Assembly (NCBI GenBank): GCA_946402905.1
Contig: CAMIYC010000003.1
Location: 79,675-143,674, forward strand
Direction of reading: 5' to 3'
DNA length: 64,000 nt
Source: an uncultured Prevotellaceae bacterium
GTDB taxonomy: Bacteria; Bacteroidota; Bacteroidia; Bacteroidales; Bacteroidaceae
Position numbers and translations under genes: made by a program
Shown: one piece after another, positions 35,202 to 44,470 of the stretch
Position numbering within the stretch: position 1 is the first letter of the stretch
Layout: each line of letters opens with the position of its first letter
Notes under the pieces: model-generated
The model's database searches: none
Seen by the model: only the letters and a program-made list of their open reading frames with translations
Told to the model about the DNA's origin: nothing

Positions 35202-37829
35202 ATGGCAACAAAGGAAAAGGGACTGACACCGATGATGAAGCAGTTTTTCACGTTGAAGGCTAAACACCCCGATGCGTTGATGCTGTTCAGATGCGGCGAC
35301 TTTTATGAGACATATTGTGAGGATGCCATCGCAGCGTCTAAGATACTGGGCATCACACTGACGAGGCGTAACAACGGTGGTACTTCTGGTTCTGCCGAGA
35401 TGGCCGGTTTTCCTCATCATGCCCTTGACACTTATCTTCCTAAATTGATACGTGCGGGCCGCAGAGTGGCCATTTGCGACCAGCTGGAGGATCCGAAGCT
35501 GACCAAGACACTGGTGAAGCGTGGTATCACCGAATTGGTGACCCCTGGTGTCGCTATGAGCGATAATGTGCTGAACTACAAGGAGAACAATTTTCTGGCA
35601 GCCGTTCATTTCGGCAAGTCGGCATGCGGTGTCGCTTTTCTTGATATATCCACAGGGGAGTTTCTCACAGGTGAGGGTACGTATGACTATGTGGAGAAGC
35701 TGATTGGCAATTTCCAGCCCAAGGAAGTGTTGTATGACCGGTCTAAGAAACGTGAGTTTGAGCAATATTTCGGTACTAAACATTGTGTCTTTGAGTTGGA
35801 TGACTGGGTATTCACCGAGCAGACAGCCCGTCATAAATTGCTCAAACATTTTCAGACCAAGACACTGAAAGGTTTCGGTGTGGAGCATCTGAAGAATGGT
35901 GTGGTGGCCGCTGGTGCCATCCTGCAATACCTTGAACTGACCCAGCATACGCAGATAGGTCATATCACAGCATTGTCGCGCATCGAGGAAGACAAATATG
36001 TGCGTCTGGACAAGTTTACGATCCGCTCCTTGGAACTGCTCGACACGATGCAGGGAGAGGGTTCGTCGCTGCTGCATGTGATAGACAAGACCATCACTGC
36101 CATGGGCGGACGTATGTTGCGTCGCTGGGTGATTTTTCCCCTGAAGGATGAGCGTCCGATCAGTGAGCGTCTTGAAATAGTGGATTATTTCTTCCGTCAC
36201 CCCGATTTCAGGGAATGTATAGACAGTCAGTTACATTTGATAAGCGACCTGGAGCGCATCATATCCAAAGTGGCTGTGAACCGTGTGTCGCCACGTGAGG
36301 TGATGCAGCTGAAAGTGGCACTGCAGGCTATCGAGCCTATCAAGAATGCCTGTCAGATGGCCGACAATCCTGTATTGAAGCGGCTTGGTGAACAGTTGAA
36401 CCTATGCCGCTCGATCCGTGAGCGTATAGACCATGAGGTGCAGAACGACCCTCCCCTGTTGGTCAACAAGGGCAATGTGATCAAAAACGGCGTGAGCGAC
36501 GAACTGGATGAGCTGCGCCATATAGCCTATAGCGGCAAGGACTATCTGATGCGGATCCAGGAGCGTGAGACCGAGGCCACTGGTATATCGTCACTGAAGA
36601 TAGGTTATAACAATGTGTTCGGCTACTACCTGGAGGTGAGAAATGCATACAAGGACAAGGTGCCGTCGGACTGGATCCGTAAGCAGACACTGGCTCAGGC
36701 TGAGCGTTACATTACAGAGGAGCTGAAGCAATATGAGGAGAAAATCCTGGGTGCTGAAGATAAGATACTCGCTTTGGAGACCAAGTTGTTTAATGATCTT
36801 GTGCTGGCCATTCAGGAATTTATCCCTGCCATCCAGATCAATGCCAACCTGCTGGCCCGGATAGACTGTCTGTTGTCATTTGCCGTAGCTTCGGAAGAGC
36901 ATAGATATATCCGTCCGGTGATAGACAATTCAGAAGTGATAGAAATCGTCAAGGGGCGTCATCCTGTGATAGAGACTCAGTTGCCTTTAGGGGAGAATTA
37001 TGTGCCTAATGACATCATGCTTGATAATGAGCGTCAGCAGATCATCATCATCACCGGTCCCAACATGGCTGGTAAATCGGCTCTGCTGCGTCAGACTGCA
37101 CTGATTGTACTGTTGGCCCAGATAGGCTGTTTCGTGCCGGCAGAGCGCGCGAGAATCGGTCTGGTGGACAAAATTTTCACCCGTGTGGGAGCTTCCGACA
37201 ATATATCTCTGGGTGAGTCTACATTTATGGTAGAGATGACCGAGGCTGCCAATATCCTGAACAATGTGTCGAAGAAGTCGCTGGTGTTGTTTGACGAACT
37301 GGGTCGTGGCACTTCCACCTACGATGGTATTTCTATTGCATGGGCTATCGTGGAATACCTGCATGAGCATGAACGTGCGCGTGCTCGCACATTGTTTGCC
37401 ACACACTATCATGAGTTGAATGAGATGGAGAAGAATTTCTCCCGGATCAAGAATTTCAATGTGAGTGTGAAGGAAGTGGACAATAAGGTGATTTTCCTTC
37501 GCAAACTGGAGCGTGGCGGTTCTGAGCATTCCTTTGGTATCCATGTGGCCGAGATAGCGGGTATGCCCAAGAGTATCGTTCGCAGGGCGAATGTGATACT
37601 AAAACAGCTGGAATCGGACAATAGTGGTGTGGGTGCGGTAGGAAAGCCGTCAGTGCAGCAGATAGGACAGTCGAGAGAGGGTATGCAACTCAGCTTTTTC
37701 CAGTTGGACGATCCTGTATTATGCCAGGTGAGGGATGAGATTCTGGGTCTGGATATTAACAATCTCACTCCCGTGGAAGCCCTCAACAAGCTGAATGAGA
37801 TAAAGAAAATTGTGAGCGGAAGGTCCTAA
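35202..37829 (+). CDS. mutS: DNA mismatch repair protein MutS
   Basis: The product (875 residues) is full length. The N-terminal mismatch-reading domain contains the Phe-x-Glu motif in [12 protein letters not shown], followed by connector, lever and clamp regions. The C-terminal ABC-type ATPase has Walker [14 protein letters not shown] (near residue 617), the signature ESTFMVEM, Walker [17 protein letters not shown] and the HxxE-containing ATHYHELNE. MutS binds mismatches and recruits MutL. The first ATG in good context, at 35202, matches the usual start ([15 protein letters not shown]). It is the first gene right of the candidate origin, and its strand has more G than C in sampled lines, as expected for a leading-strand gene. 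Confidence 0.97.
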   Translation: MATKEKGLTPMMKQFFTLKAKHPDALMLFRCGDFYETYCEDAIAASKILGITLTRRNNGGTSGSAEMAGFPHHALDTYLPKLIRAGRRVAICDQLEDPKLTKTLVKRGITELVTPGVAMSDNVLNYKENNFLAAVHFGKSACGVAFLDISTGEFLTGEGTYDYVEKLIGNFQPKEVLYDRSKKREFEQYFGTKHCVFELDDWVFTEQTARHKLLKHFQTKTLKGFGVEHLKNGVVAAGAILQYLELTQHTQIGHITALSRIEEDKYVRLDKFTIRSLELLDTMQGEGSSLLHVIDKTITAMGGRMLRRWVIFPLKDERPISERLEIVDYFFRHPDFRECIDSQLHLISDLERIISKVAVNRVSPREVMQLKVALQAIEPIKNACQMADNPVLKRLGEQLNLCRSIRERIDHEVQNDPPLLVNKGNVIKNGVSDELDELRHIAYSGKDYLMRIQERETEATGISSLKIGYNNVFGYYLEVRNAYKDKVPSDWIRKQTLAQAERYITEELKQYEEKILGAEDKILALETKLFNDLVLAIQEFIPAIQINANLLARIDCLLSFAVASEEHRYIRPVIDNSEVIEIVKGRHPVIETQLPLGENYVPNDIMLDNERQQIIIITGPNMAGKSALLRQTALIVLLAQIGCFVPAERARIGLVDKIFTRVGASDNISLGESTFMVEMTEAANILNNVSKKSLVLFDELGRGTSTYDGISIAWAIVEYLHEHERARARTLFATHYHELNEMEKNFSRIKNFNVSVKEVDNKVIFLRKLERGGSEHSFGIHVAEIAGMPKSIVRRANVILKQLESDNSGVGAVGKPSVQQIGQSREGMQLSFFQLDDPVLCQVRDEILGLDINNLTPVEALNKLNEIKKIVSGRS

Positions 37830-37870
37830 ATATCTGAATATCATATTTAACTTCCGCAAGCTCCAGTTTT

Positions 37871-37918
37871 GTTAGGTTGTTAGGTTATTAGGTTGTTAGG
37901 TTATTAGGTTGTTAGGTC
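37871..37918 (+). repeat. 8-bp tandem array (GTTAGGTT/ATTAGGTT)
   Basis: Six 8-bp units occur between mutS and lgt. Unlike the 9-bp arrays it lies downstream of its neighbours on both sides (mutS and lgt converge), so it sits in a 3' region. Confidence 0.9.
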
Positions 37919-38232
37919 GCTACGCATAGAGGTTTTTTAGGTGGGATATGTATGACTACAGCGTATTTATTGGTCATTTCACCTCCTCACCTTAAGACCT
38001 CATGACCTTAAAACCCAATAAGAGAAGCAAATGCGGAACTTAAATTTTTACTTTTTAATTTTTACTTTTTAATTAGACAGTCCAATTATTTGTAGTATAG
38101 CTGTCATTTGAATGTATCCTATGAATCTTACACACTCCCCCTCACCCCCTTAGAGGGGGAAGTGATTACCCCTGCAAATGTAGATTGGATGTGTAGGAAT
38201 CAAAGGACACCCTAATTTTTAATTATTACTTT
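37919..38232. repeat. Low-complexity spacer between mutS and lgt
   Basis: The rest of the 403-bp gap contains two copies of an AATTTTTACTTTTT unit near 38040-38072, and a CCCCCT-TAG-AGGGGG mini-hairpin (38144-38159). An ACTTTTT array (about 38226-38253) runs into the last codons of lgt (minus). I see no gene or clear terminator. Confidence 0.65.
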
Positions 38233-39081
38233 TTACTTTTTACTTTTTACTTTTCTCCCCATGCAGTAGATGCCTAAGATGATGAAGGGGATGCTCAGCA
38301 GTTGACCCATGTCGAGAGGCAAACTGTTTTCAAAGTCCACTTGGTTGATCTTGGTGAATTCAATGAAGAAACGTGCTGTGAAGATGAGTGTGAGACACAG
38401 TCCGAAGAAGAATCCTGTCCCTACGCGCTCTGGACGTTTCTTATAGAGATACCATCCTATAAAGAAGAATATAAAATATGCGATGGCCTCATAGAGTTGG
38501 CCTGGATGTCGTGGCTGTGCAGCGAGATCCTGTCCTGCCTGTACGAAGTAAAATCCCCATGGCATGTCAGTGACTTTTCCGATGATTTCGGAGTTCATGA
38601 GGTTGCCTAAACGTATGAAGCATGCGGTGACGGGTGTGGCTATGGCGATATTGTCAAGCACTTGCCAAAGACTGACGTGTGTACGTCGATAGTAAAGGTA
38701 TAGTGCTATCATGAGTCCCAATGTTCCTCCATGTGACGCAAGCCCTTCATAACCAGTGAATTTCCATGTTCCGTCTGTCATTTTGTGAATAGGCAGGAAC
38801 ATTTCTATGATGTGGTCGAAACTGCTCAGGAAATAGTCGGGTTCGTAGAAGAGACAGTGTCCGAGTCTGGCTCCTATGAGTATACCCATGAAACAGTATA
38901 TGAACAATGGGTCGAAATACTCGTCTTTGATTTTCTGGTCTTTATATAGTTTTTTTACTATATAGTAGGCCAGCAAAAGGCCTATCAGCCAGCAGAGAGA
39001 ATACCATCTGAATCCAAAGCTTCCTATTCTGAATGCGATTTCATCTGGATTCCAAACCACGAATAACAGTTCACAGCTCAT
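38233..39081 (-). CDS. lgt: Prolipoprotein diacylglyceryl transferase
   Basis: This 282-residue inner-membrane enzyme attaches diacylglycerol from phosphatidylglycerol to the lipobox cysteine of pre-lipoproteins. Seven membrane helices are predicted. Signature segments are GFRWYSLCWLIG near the N-terminus, GARLGHCLFYEP, the catalytic-loop HGGTLGLMIALY and IRLGNLMNSEIIG, then a late GQLLSIPFI stretch. The C-terminus (GRKVKSKK) is encoded by the edge of an ACTTTTT repeat, so its length could vary between strains. It lies 16 bp downstream of ychF in the same orientation. Confidence 0.96.
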   Translation of the reverse strand: MSCELLFVVWNPDEIAFRIGSFGFRWYSLCWLIGLLLAYYIVKKLYKDQKIKDEYFDPLFIYCFMGILIGARLGHCLFYEPDYFLSSFDHIIEMFLPIHKMTDGTWKFTGYEGLASHGGTLGLMIALYLYYRRTHVSLWQVLDNIAIATPVTACFIRLGNLMNSEIIGKVTDMPWGFYFVQAGQDLAAQPRHPGQLYEAIAYFIFFFIGWYLYKKRPERVGTGFFFGLCLTLIFTARFFIEFTKINQVDFENSLPLDMGQLLSIPFIILGIYCMGRKVKSKK

Positions 39082-39097
39082 AGTTCACAATTCATAG

Positions 39098-40198
39098 TTA
39101 AACATTAAATCTGAAGTGCATGATATCTCCGTCTTGTACGATATACTCTTTACCTTCTATGGATAGTTTTCCGGCTTCCCTGACGGCAGCCTCAGAGCCG
39201 TATTGTATATAGTCATCGTATTTGATGACTTCGGCGCGTATGAATCCTTTCTCGAAGTCGCTGTGTATGACGCCCGCGCATTGTGGTGCTTTCCATCCTT
39301 TGTGGTAAGTCCATGCTTTCACCTCCATCTCTCCGGCTGTGATGAAAGTCTGCAAATTGAGCAGCGAGTATGCCTTCTTGATGAGTCTGTTGACACCACT
39401 CTCCTCGAGTCCTAATTCGTCGAGGAACATCTGTTTGTCATCATAGCTTTCGAAGCTGGCGATGTCTTCTTCTATTTTAGCGGCGATGACGAGCACTTCA
39501 GCTCCTTCATTTTTTGCTACCTCCTCTACCCTATTTGAATAATCGTTTCCGGTTTTTGCGCTGCTCTCATCCACGTTGCATACATAGAGCACGGGTTTGG
39601 CGGTCAGTAGGAACAGGTCATGTGCAGCCTGCTGCTCTTCCTTACTGTCGAAAGAGACCATGCGTGCGTTTTGTCCTTTTTCGAGCACCTCTTTGTAGGC
39701 CATGAGCACCTTGACCTCCACCTTTGCATCCTTATTACCCAGAGCTGCCACTTTCTGTTGTTTGGCCAGACGAGACTCTATGGTCTCCAGGTCTTTGAGT
39801 TGTAGTTCGGTGTCGATGATTTCCTTGTCACGTATGGGGTCGATGCTTCCATCCACATGTGTGACGTTTTCGTCGTCGAAGCATCTCAGCACGTGTATGA
39901 TGGCGTCAGTCTCTCTGATGTTGCCCAAAAACTTGTTGCCTAATCCCTCTCCTTTTGAGGCTCCTTTTACGAGTCCGGCGATGTCTACTATCTCGCATGT
40001 GGCGGGTACGATGCGTCCTGGATGTACGATTTCAGCCAGTCGTGTGAGTCGCTCATCGGGCACGGTGATGATGCCTACATTGGGTTCTATAGTGCAGAAA
40101 GGGAAATTGGCTGCCTGTGCCTTAGCGCTCGACAGACAGTTGAACAAGGTAGACTTCCCCACATTGGGCAGTCCTACGATACCACATTTTAAAGCCAT
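39098..40198 (-). CDS. ychF: Ribosome-associated ATPase YchF (OLA1 family)
   Basis: The product (366 residues) has a G1 motif GLPNVGKST (near 7-15), a DIAGLVKGASKGEGLGNKFL switch region and a non-canonical specificity motif where GTPases have NKxD (LYVCNVDES), as expected for the ATP-preferring Obg-related YchF group. The C-terminal TGS domain ends IVQDGDIMHFRFNV. YchF binds ribosomes and influences oxidative-stress responses. The start is given by the standard MALKCGIVGLPNVGKS. Likely cotranscribed with lgt. Confidence 0.96.
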   Translation of the reverse strand: MALKCGIVGLPNVGKSTLFNCLSSAKAQAANFPFCTIEPNVGIITVPDERLTRLAEIVHPGRIVPATCEIVDIAGLVKGASKGEGLGNKFLGNIRETDAIIHVLRCFDDENVTHVDGSIDPIRDKEIIDTELQLKDLETIESRLAKQQKVAALGNKDAKVEVKVLMAYKEVLEKGQNARMVSFDSKEEQQAAHDLFLLTAKPVLYVCNVDESSAKTGNDYSNRVEEVAKNEGAEVLVIAAKIEEDIASFESYDDKQMFLDELGLEESGVNRLIKKAYSLLNLQTFITAGEMEVKAWTYHKGWKAPQCAGVIHSDFEKGFIRAEVIKYDDYIQYGSEAAVREAGKLSIEGKEYIVQDGDIMHFRFNV

Positions 40199-40416
40199 AT
40201 TTTATTTAAACGTTTAAACCAAAAGTGCAAAGTTACTATTTAGAGGTCAATTATCCAAATTAATTCAAAAAAATGGCTCTCTTTGTTGGCACAAATCATC
40301 TAAAAACAAAATTGATGATGGTGAAAAAGCCATAGTAGGAGTATTTTTTCTAGTATATGTACTGATGATGAGCAATGAGAAGACTACTTCTTATTTGATG
40401 TGATTTTGTTTTCCGT
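40199..40416. other. Intergenic spacer between ychF and the RAYT gene
   Basis: This 218-bp stretch is AT-rich and carries no ORF, repeat or hairpin that I can support. It should hold the ychF promoter (minus strand) close to 40200-40250 and the 3' end of the RAYT transcript. Confidence 0.4.
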
Positions 40417-41583
40417 TCAGTCATCCTTGCAGATATCTGCCGCGATGTCATTCAACTTGATGCATCTCTGCCGCATATTATCTATTTTTTCGTTCTGATA
40501 AGTAAAGGGGGCGAGCATCAGTAGTAGTCCTTGTGTACATGCTTTTAGATAGCGTGGCTGAGGCTTGAAAAGAGGTGGGATACCATTGAGCAAGAGCACA
40601 ATAAGAGGAATGGTGGCGCCCATAGCTGCGGTAGCTATTTGTTGTTCTCCCGGGCTGATGCAGGGGGAGACGACGATGGCACCCTCGCTCTTGGCTCTCA
40701 GTAGGATATCATTTTTATAGTGTTCTATTTCTTCTGCAGTCATTCTTCGAGAGCATTGTATTTGTATTTTCACGGGGTTGTCGAGCAGGAACCTGTTGCC
40801 CATGGCTTGCATGGGGATGCCACCTACGTTAATGTTTCCAAGCCGGGTGAAGTATTCCGGGTGGAGGTGTTTGATGAGCAGGCGTCGTGGGTTGTCATCG
40901 AGGTAGGCTTTCATGCGTTCGTATTGGCCTTTTCCAGTGAGAATGCGGTCATTATAGTTTTTCTCCCAAATAAGGCCGTGATGGCGGTCGTAATCGGGAG
41001 GTGCTTGCGGCGATTGTGGCGGTGCTTGCTGGGCTGCCTGGAGCGGCGACTGTGGGGATGCTTGCTGGGCTTGCTGTGGCGGTGCTTGCTGGGCTGCCTG
41101 GAGCGGCGACTGCGGCGGTGCCGCAGTATACTTGACGGGGGAGGTTATCTCATCCTTTCGTTTGGTAGACTGCGGCATTGCCGCAGTGATGATCCTCATC
41201 TCCCTTGCCGCCTTTCTGCACCCTGCCTTGAAGCCATTGATGACATGCCCAAGATGGCGTTCTATCTTTTCGTGTACAAATAGTATCCCATGGATGTGGT
41301 CAGGCATGATGCAGAGTTTCACCACTTCTATCTGAGGATAATACTTCGGAATATCCATCCAACACTCCTTCACTTTCCTTCCGAATTCAGACAGCTCCAC
41401 ATGCGCCTCTTCGGCCTTTTCTCCCGAGAGGCGTCCTAAGAGCGGTCTGCGTCCCTCCATGGCGATAGTGATCATATAGATACCGCGGCTGCAGTAGTCT
41501 TTGAAATTAGATCGTCGCTTCATCGAGGGCTTTTTGCCCTTTGCGTATTTTTGCCATTTAGTCGGATGTGTCTTTTCTTCCAT
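40417..41583 (-). CDS. REP-associated tyrosine transposase-like protein (IS200/Y1 superfamily) with Gln/Pro-rich insert
   Basis: The product (388 residues) has an N-terminal HUH-type Y1 domain: SRGIYMITIAMEGRRPLLG, LCIMPDHIHGILFV (the HxH metal motif) and GHVINGFKAGCRKAA leading toward the expected nucleophile region. Between residues about 140 and 200 an insert rich in Gln, Pro and Ala (QQAPPQSPLQAAQQ type) interrupts the domain. It is encoded by a 60-bp tandem repeat. After it, LIWEKNYNDRILTGKGQYERMKAYLDDNPRR resembles the end of RAYT proteins, and a long tail follows. RAYTs act on REP palindromes rather than carrying their own terminal repeats. The start at 41583 avoids overlap with polA, 34 bp upstream. 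Confidence 0.8.
   Translation of the reverse strand: MEEKTHPTKWQKYAKGKKPSMKRRSNFKDYCSRGIYMITIAMEGRRPLLGRLSGEKAEEAHVELSEFGRKVKECWMDIPKYYPQIEVVKLCIMPDHIHGILFVHEKIERHLGHVINGFKAGCRKAAREMRIITAAMPQSTKRKDEITSPVKYTAAPPQSPLQAAQQAPPQQAQQASPQSPLQAAQQAPPQSPQAPPDYDRHHGLIWEKNYNDRILTGKGQYERMKAYLDDNPRRLLIKHLHPEYFTRLGNINVGGIPMQAMGNRFLLDNPVKIQIQCSRRMTAEEIEHYKNDILLRAKSEGAIVVSPCISPGEQQIATAAMGATIPLIVLLLNGIPPLFKPQPRYLKACTQGLLLMLAPFTYQNEKIDNMRQRCIKLNDIAADICKDD
41015..41112. repeat. 60-bp tandem repeat inside the RAYT gene
   Basis: A 38-bp block (TGTGGCGGTGCTTGCTGGGC...) at 41015-41052 recurs identically at 41075-41112, exactly 60 bp apart, and a degenerate third unit extends leftward. It encodes the Gln/Pro/Ala-rich insert; 60 bp equals 20 codons, so expansion keeps the frame. 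Confidence 0.9.
41109..41187. repeat. Two REP-like palindromes inside the RAYT gene
   Basis: ACTGCGGCGGTGCCGCAGT (41109-41127) and ACTGCGGCATTGCCGCAGT (41169-41187) have identical 8-bp arms and lie exactly 60 bp apart. Such GC-rich hairpins are the kind of structure RAYT enzymes bind, but here they lie inside the coding sequence. Confidence 0.85.
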
Positions 41584-41617
41584 TATATTGTAAATATTTC
41601 TGCACATGCTTGGAGGC

Positions 41618-44383
41618 TTAGTGTGCCTCCAACCAGTTGCTGCCCCATCCACAGTCGGCTATCAAAGGCACTCTTAGCTGATAGGCATTCTGCATCTCTT
41701 CGAGCACGATGGCTTCCACTCGCTCCTTTTCTTCAGGATAGACGGAGAAGTTGAGTTCGTCGTGCACTTGCAGTATCATCTTCGATTGAATGCTTTCTTT
41801 TTTGAAGCGTTGAAATATCCTTATCATTGCCACTTTGATGATATCAGCTGCTGAGCCCTGTATGGGTGCGTTGATGGCATTACGCTCTGCGAAACCTCTT
41901 ACGGTGTTGTTGCGGCTATTGATATCCGGCAGGTATCTTCTACGGTGGAAGAATGTCTCGACATACCCTTTCTGTCGTGCGATTTCCTTTGCCTTGTCCA
42001 TATAATCCTTGACTTTTGGGAAGGTCTCGAAGTATCCGTCGATGAGTTGCCTGGCCTCAGCCCTGTCGATGTCGAGGCGTTCGGCGAGTCCGAAGACAGT
42101 GATGCCGTATATGATGCCGAAGTTGGCTCTTTTTGCTTTTGTTCTTTGGTCACGTGTCACCTCTTCTATATTCTCTTTGTATATTTTGGCAGCGGTGGCG
42201 GCATGTATGTCATATCCTTCATTGAAGGCTTCAATCATGTTTTCGTCTTCACTGAGATGAGCCATGACACGCAGTTCTATCTGGCTGTAGTCGGCCGAGA
42301 AGAAGAGGCATCCCTCTTCTGGTATGAATGCTTTTCTGATTTCCTTGCCGTCTTCTCCCCTTACGGGTATGTTTTGCAGGTTGGGGTCGCTGGAAGAGAG
42401 TCTTCCGGTGGCGGTAATGGTCTGGTTGAACGAGGTGTGTATATGTCCAGTTTTTGGGTTGATGAGGGTGGGTAGTGTCTCTATATATGTGCTGAGCAGT
42501 TTTTTGATTCCTCTGTAGGTGAGAATGAGTTCTACGATTTCGTGTTTTGATTTGAGTGTTTGCAGCACATCCTCAGAGGTGACGTATTGTCCAGTTTTTG
42601 TCTTTTTCGGTTTGTCGATGATTTTCAGTTTGGCAAACAGGATCTCTCCCACCTGTCTTGGAGAAGCTATGTTGAAGTTTTCCCCTGCCAGTTGATATAT
42701 TTTGCTTTCTACCTCTGAGAGTCTTTTTTTGAGACTGTTCTCTGTCTCTTTCAGGGCATTGGTGTCTATTCTCACCCCATTCATCTCCATGTCGGCCAAG
42801 ACCTGCACTAATGGCATTTCTATTTGATAGAAGAGATGCTCTACCCCAGCCTCTTTTAGTTTAGGCTCAAGAACATTTTTTAGTTTCAGTGTGATGTCAG
42901 CATCCTCCGCGGCATATTCGTATACTTCATTAGGAGTGAGCTGTCGCATGTTTTTCTGGTTTTTCCCTTTTGGTCCTATCAGTTCGTCGATGTGTATGGT
43001 TTTATAGTTGAGATATGTCTCTGCCATGAAATCCATGTTGTGTCTCATTTCGGGCTGTATGAGATAGTGTGCGATCATGGTATCCCATAAATCACCTTTG
43101 AGTTGTACTCCATAGTGATGCAGTACTTCGAGGTCGTATTTTATATTCTGTCCTATTTTCAGTATTTTCTCATTTTCGTATATTGGTTTGAAGATGTCGA
43201 CGATTTTTTGTGCTTCTTCCTGATTTTCGGGTATGGGTACATAAAAAGCTTCATTTTCCTTGACGGCAAAGCTCAGACCCACCAATTCTGCCTCTATAGG
43301 ATGAGTGGAGGTGGTCTCTGTGTCTAGACTTAAAAAATCGTTTGTCAATAAATAATCATATAATTTTTGGATATCTTCTTTATTTTCAACGAGTTGATAA
43401 TTATGTTTTATTGTTTTAAGGCTTTCAAAACTCGATTTTTTTTCAGTTTCCTGTCCATTGGCTTGAAATTCTCCAAAGAGATCGAGTTGGAAGAGGTCAT
43501 TTTTTACGTTTTTAATTTCTTTTTTGAGGAATTTGTCGGCGAGGGTCTTGAATTCGAGTTCTGCGAAAATTTTCCTGAGTTGTTCTTCATCTGGCTCTTT
43601 CAATTCAAATTGTTTGAGTTCGATGTCGAGTGGCACATCCGTTTTGATTGTGGCGAGATACTTAGATGTCTTGATGTCTTCAATATGTTCTTCCACTTTC
43701 TTTTTGATGGCTCCTTTTAGTTGGTCAGTCTGTTGTATAAGATTGTCGACCGATCCAAACTGGTTGATGAGTTTGACAGCGGTTTTCTCCCCTACCCCCG
43801 GGCATCCTGGGAAATTGTCGGCGGAATCACCCATCAGTGCTAAGAGGTCGATGATCTGTTTTGGTGTTGTGATGCCATATTTTTCGGTTATTTCCTTTTC
43901 GCCGAGGATATCATATCCACCTCCAAAGCGCGGTTTGTACATTTTCACATTATCTTTGATGAGTTGTCCGTAGTCTTTGTCGGGTGTGAGCATAAAAGTC
44001 TCTATATCCCATTGATGTGCTTTTGTGGCAATGGTACCGATGACATCGTCAGCTTCAAATCCATCAGCTGTGATGACTTGTATGTGTAGTGCGTTTAGTA
44101 TTTGTTTGATAATAGGCACGGCAGTGATGATATCTTCAGGAGTTTTCTCCCTTTGTGCCTTGTATTCAGGATAGAATTCGCTTCTGAAGGTGGGTCCTGC
44201 CGGGTCGAAAGCCACTCCGATGTATTTTGGTTTTTCTTTTGAGATGACTTCATGCAGTGTATTGCAAAACCCCAGGATGGCAGATGTATTCATGCCTTTT
44301 GAGTTGATTCTGGGGTTTTTGATGAAAGCATAATACGATCTGTATATCAGTGCGTATGCGTCTAATAGAAATAGCTTATCCAT
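41618..44383 (-). CDS. polA: DNA polymerase I
   Basis: The product (921 residues) has all three domains. The 5'-3' exonuclease starts MDKLFLLDAYALIYRSYYAF and has GFEADDVIGT and DSADNFPGCPGVGEKTA. The 3'-5' exonuclease-like domain begins near 340 with an apparently intact DTET motif (LSLDTETTS). The polymerase domain has motif A DYSQIELRVMAH, the O-helix region RDQRTKAKRANFGIIYGI and motif C QVHDELNF. It fills gaps and removes Okazaki RNA primers. The retained DTET suggests that proofreading is active, which is not universal among PolA homologues. Divergent from the polyprenyl synthase gene by 87 bp. Confidence 0.97.
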   Translation of the reverse strand: MDKLFLLDAYALIYRSYYAFIKNPRINSKGMNTSAILGFCNTLHEVISKEKPKYIGVAFDPAGPTFRSEFYPEYKAQREKTPEDIITAVPIIKQILNALHIQVITADGFEADDVIGTIATKAHQWDIETFMLTPDKDYGQLIKDNVKMYKPRFGGGYDILGEKEITEKYGITTPKQIIDLLALMGDSADNFPGCPGVGEKTAVKLINQFGSVDNLIQQTDQLKGAIKKKVEEHIEDIKTSKYLATIKTDVPLDIELKQFELKEPDEEQLRKIFAELEFKTLADKFLKKEIKNVKNDLFQLDLFGEFQANGQETEKKSSFESLKTIKHNYQLVENKEDIQKLYDYLLTNDFLSLDTETTSTHPIEAELVGLSFAVKENEAFYVPIPENQEEAQKIVDIFKPIYENEKILKIGQNIKYDLEVLHHYGVQLKGDLWDTMIAHYLIQPEMRHNMDFMAETYLNYKTIHIDELIGPKGKNQKNMRQLTPNEVYEYAAEDADITLKLKNVLEPKLKEAGVEHLFYQIEMPLVQVLADMEMNGVRIDTNALKETENSLKKRLSEVESKIYQLAGENFNIASPRQVGEILFAKLKIIDKPKKTKTGQYVTSEDVLQTLKSKHEIVELILTYRGIKKLLSTYIETLPTLINPKTGHIHTSFNQTITATGRLSSSDPNLQNIPVRGEDGKEIRKAFIPEEGCLFFSADYSQIELRVMAHLSEDENMIEAFNEGYDIHAATAAKIYKENIEEVTRDQRTKAKRANFGIIYGITVFGLAERLDIDRAEARQLIDGYFETFPKVKDYMDKAKEIARQKGYVETFFHRRRYLPDINSRNNTVRGFAERNAINAPIQGSAADIIKVAMIRIFQRFKKESIQSKMILQVHDELNFSVYPEEKERVEAIVLEEMQNAYQLRVPLIADCGWGSNWLEAH

Positions 44384-44445
44384 GATGATTAAATTTTTCT
44401 GTGTAAAATTACAAATTTTTTGTGAATATTATGAGAATAATTCTG

Positions 44446-44453
44446 TATTTTTG
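44446..44453 (+). promoter_or_regulatory. -7 promoter element of the polyprenyl synthase gene
   Basis: TATTTTTG ends 17 bp before the ATG at 44471. A TTTG lies at 44419-44422, giving a 23-bp spacer, slightly longer than the usual 19-21. Confidence 0.55.
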
Positions 44454-44470
44454 TATCAAAATTCAACACA

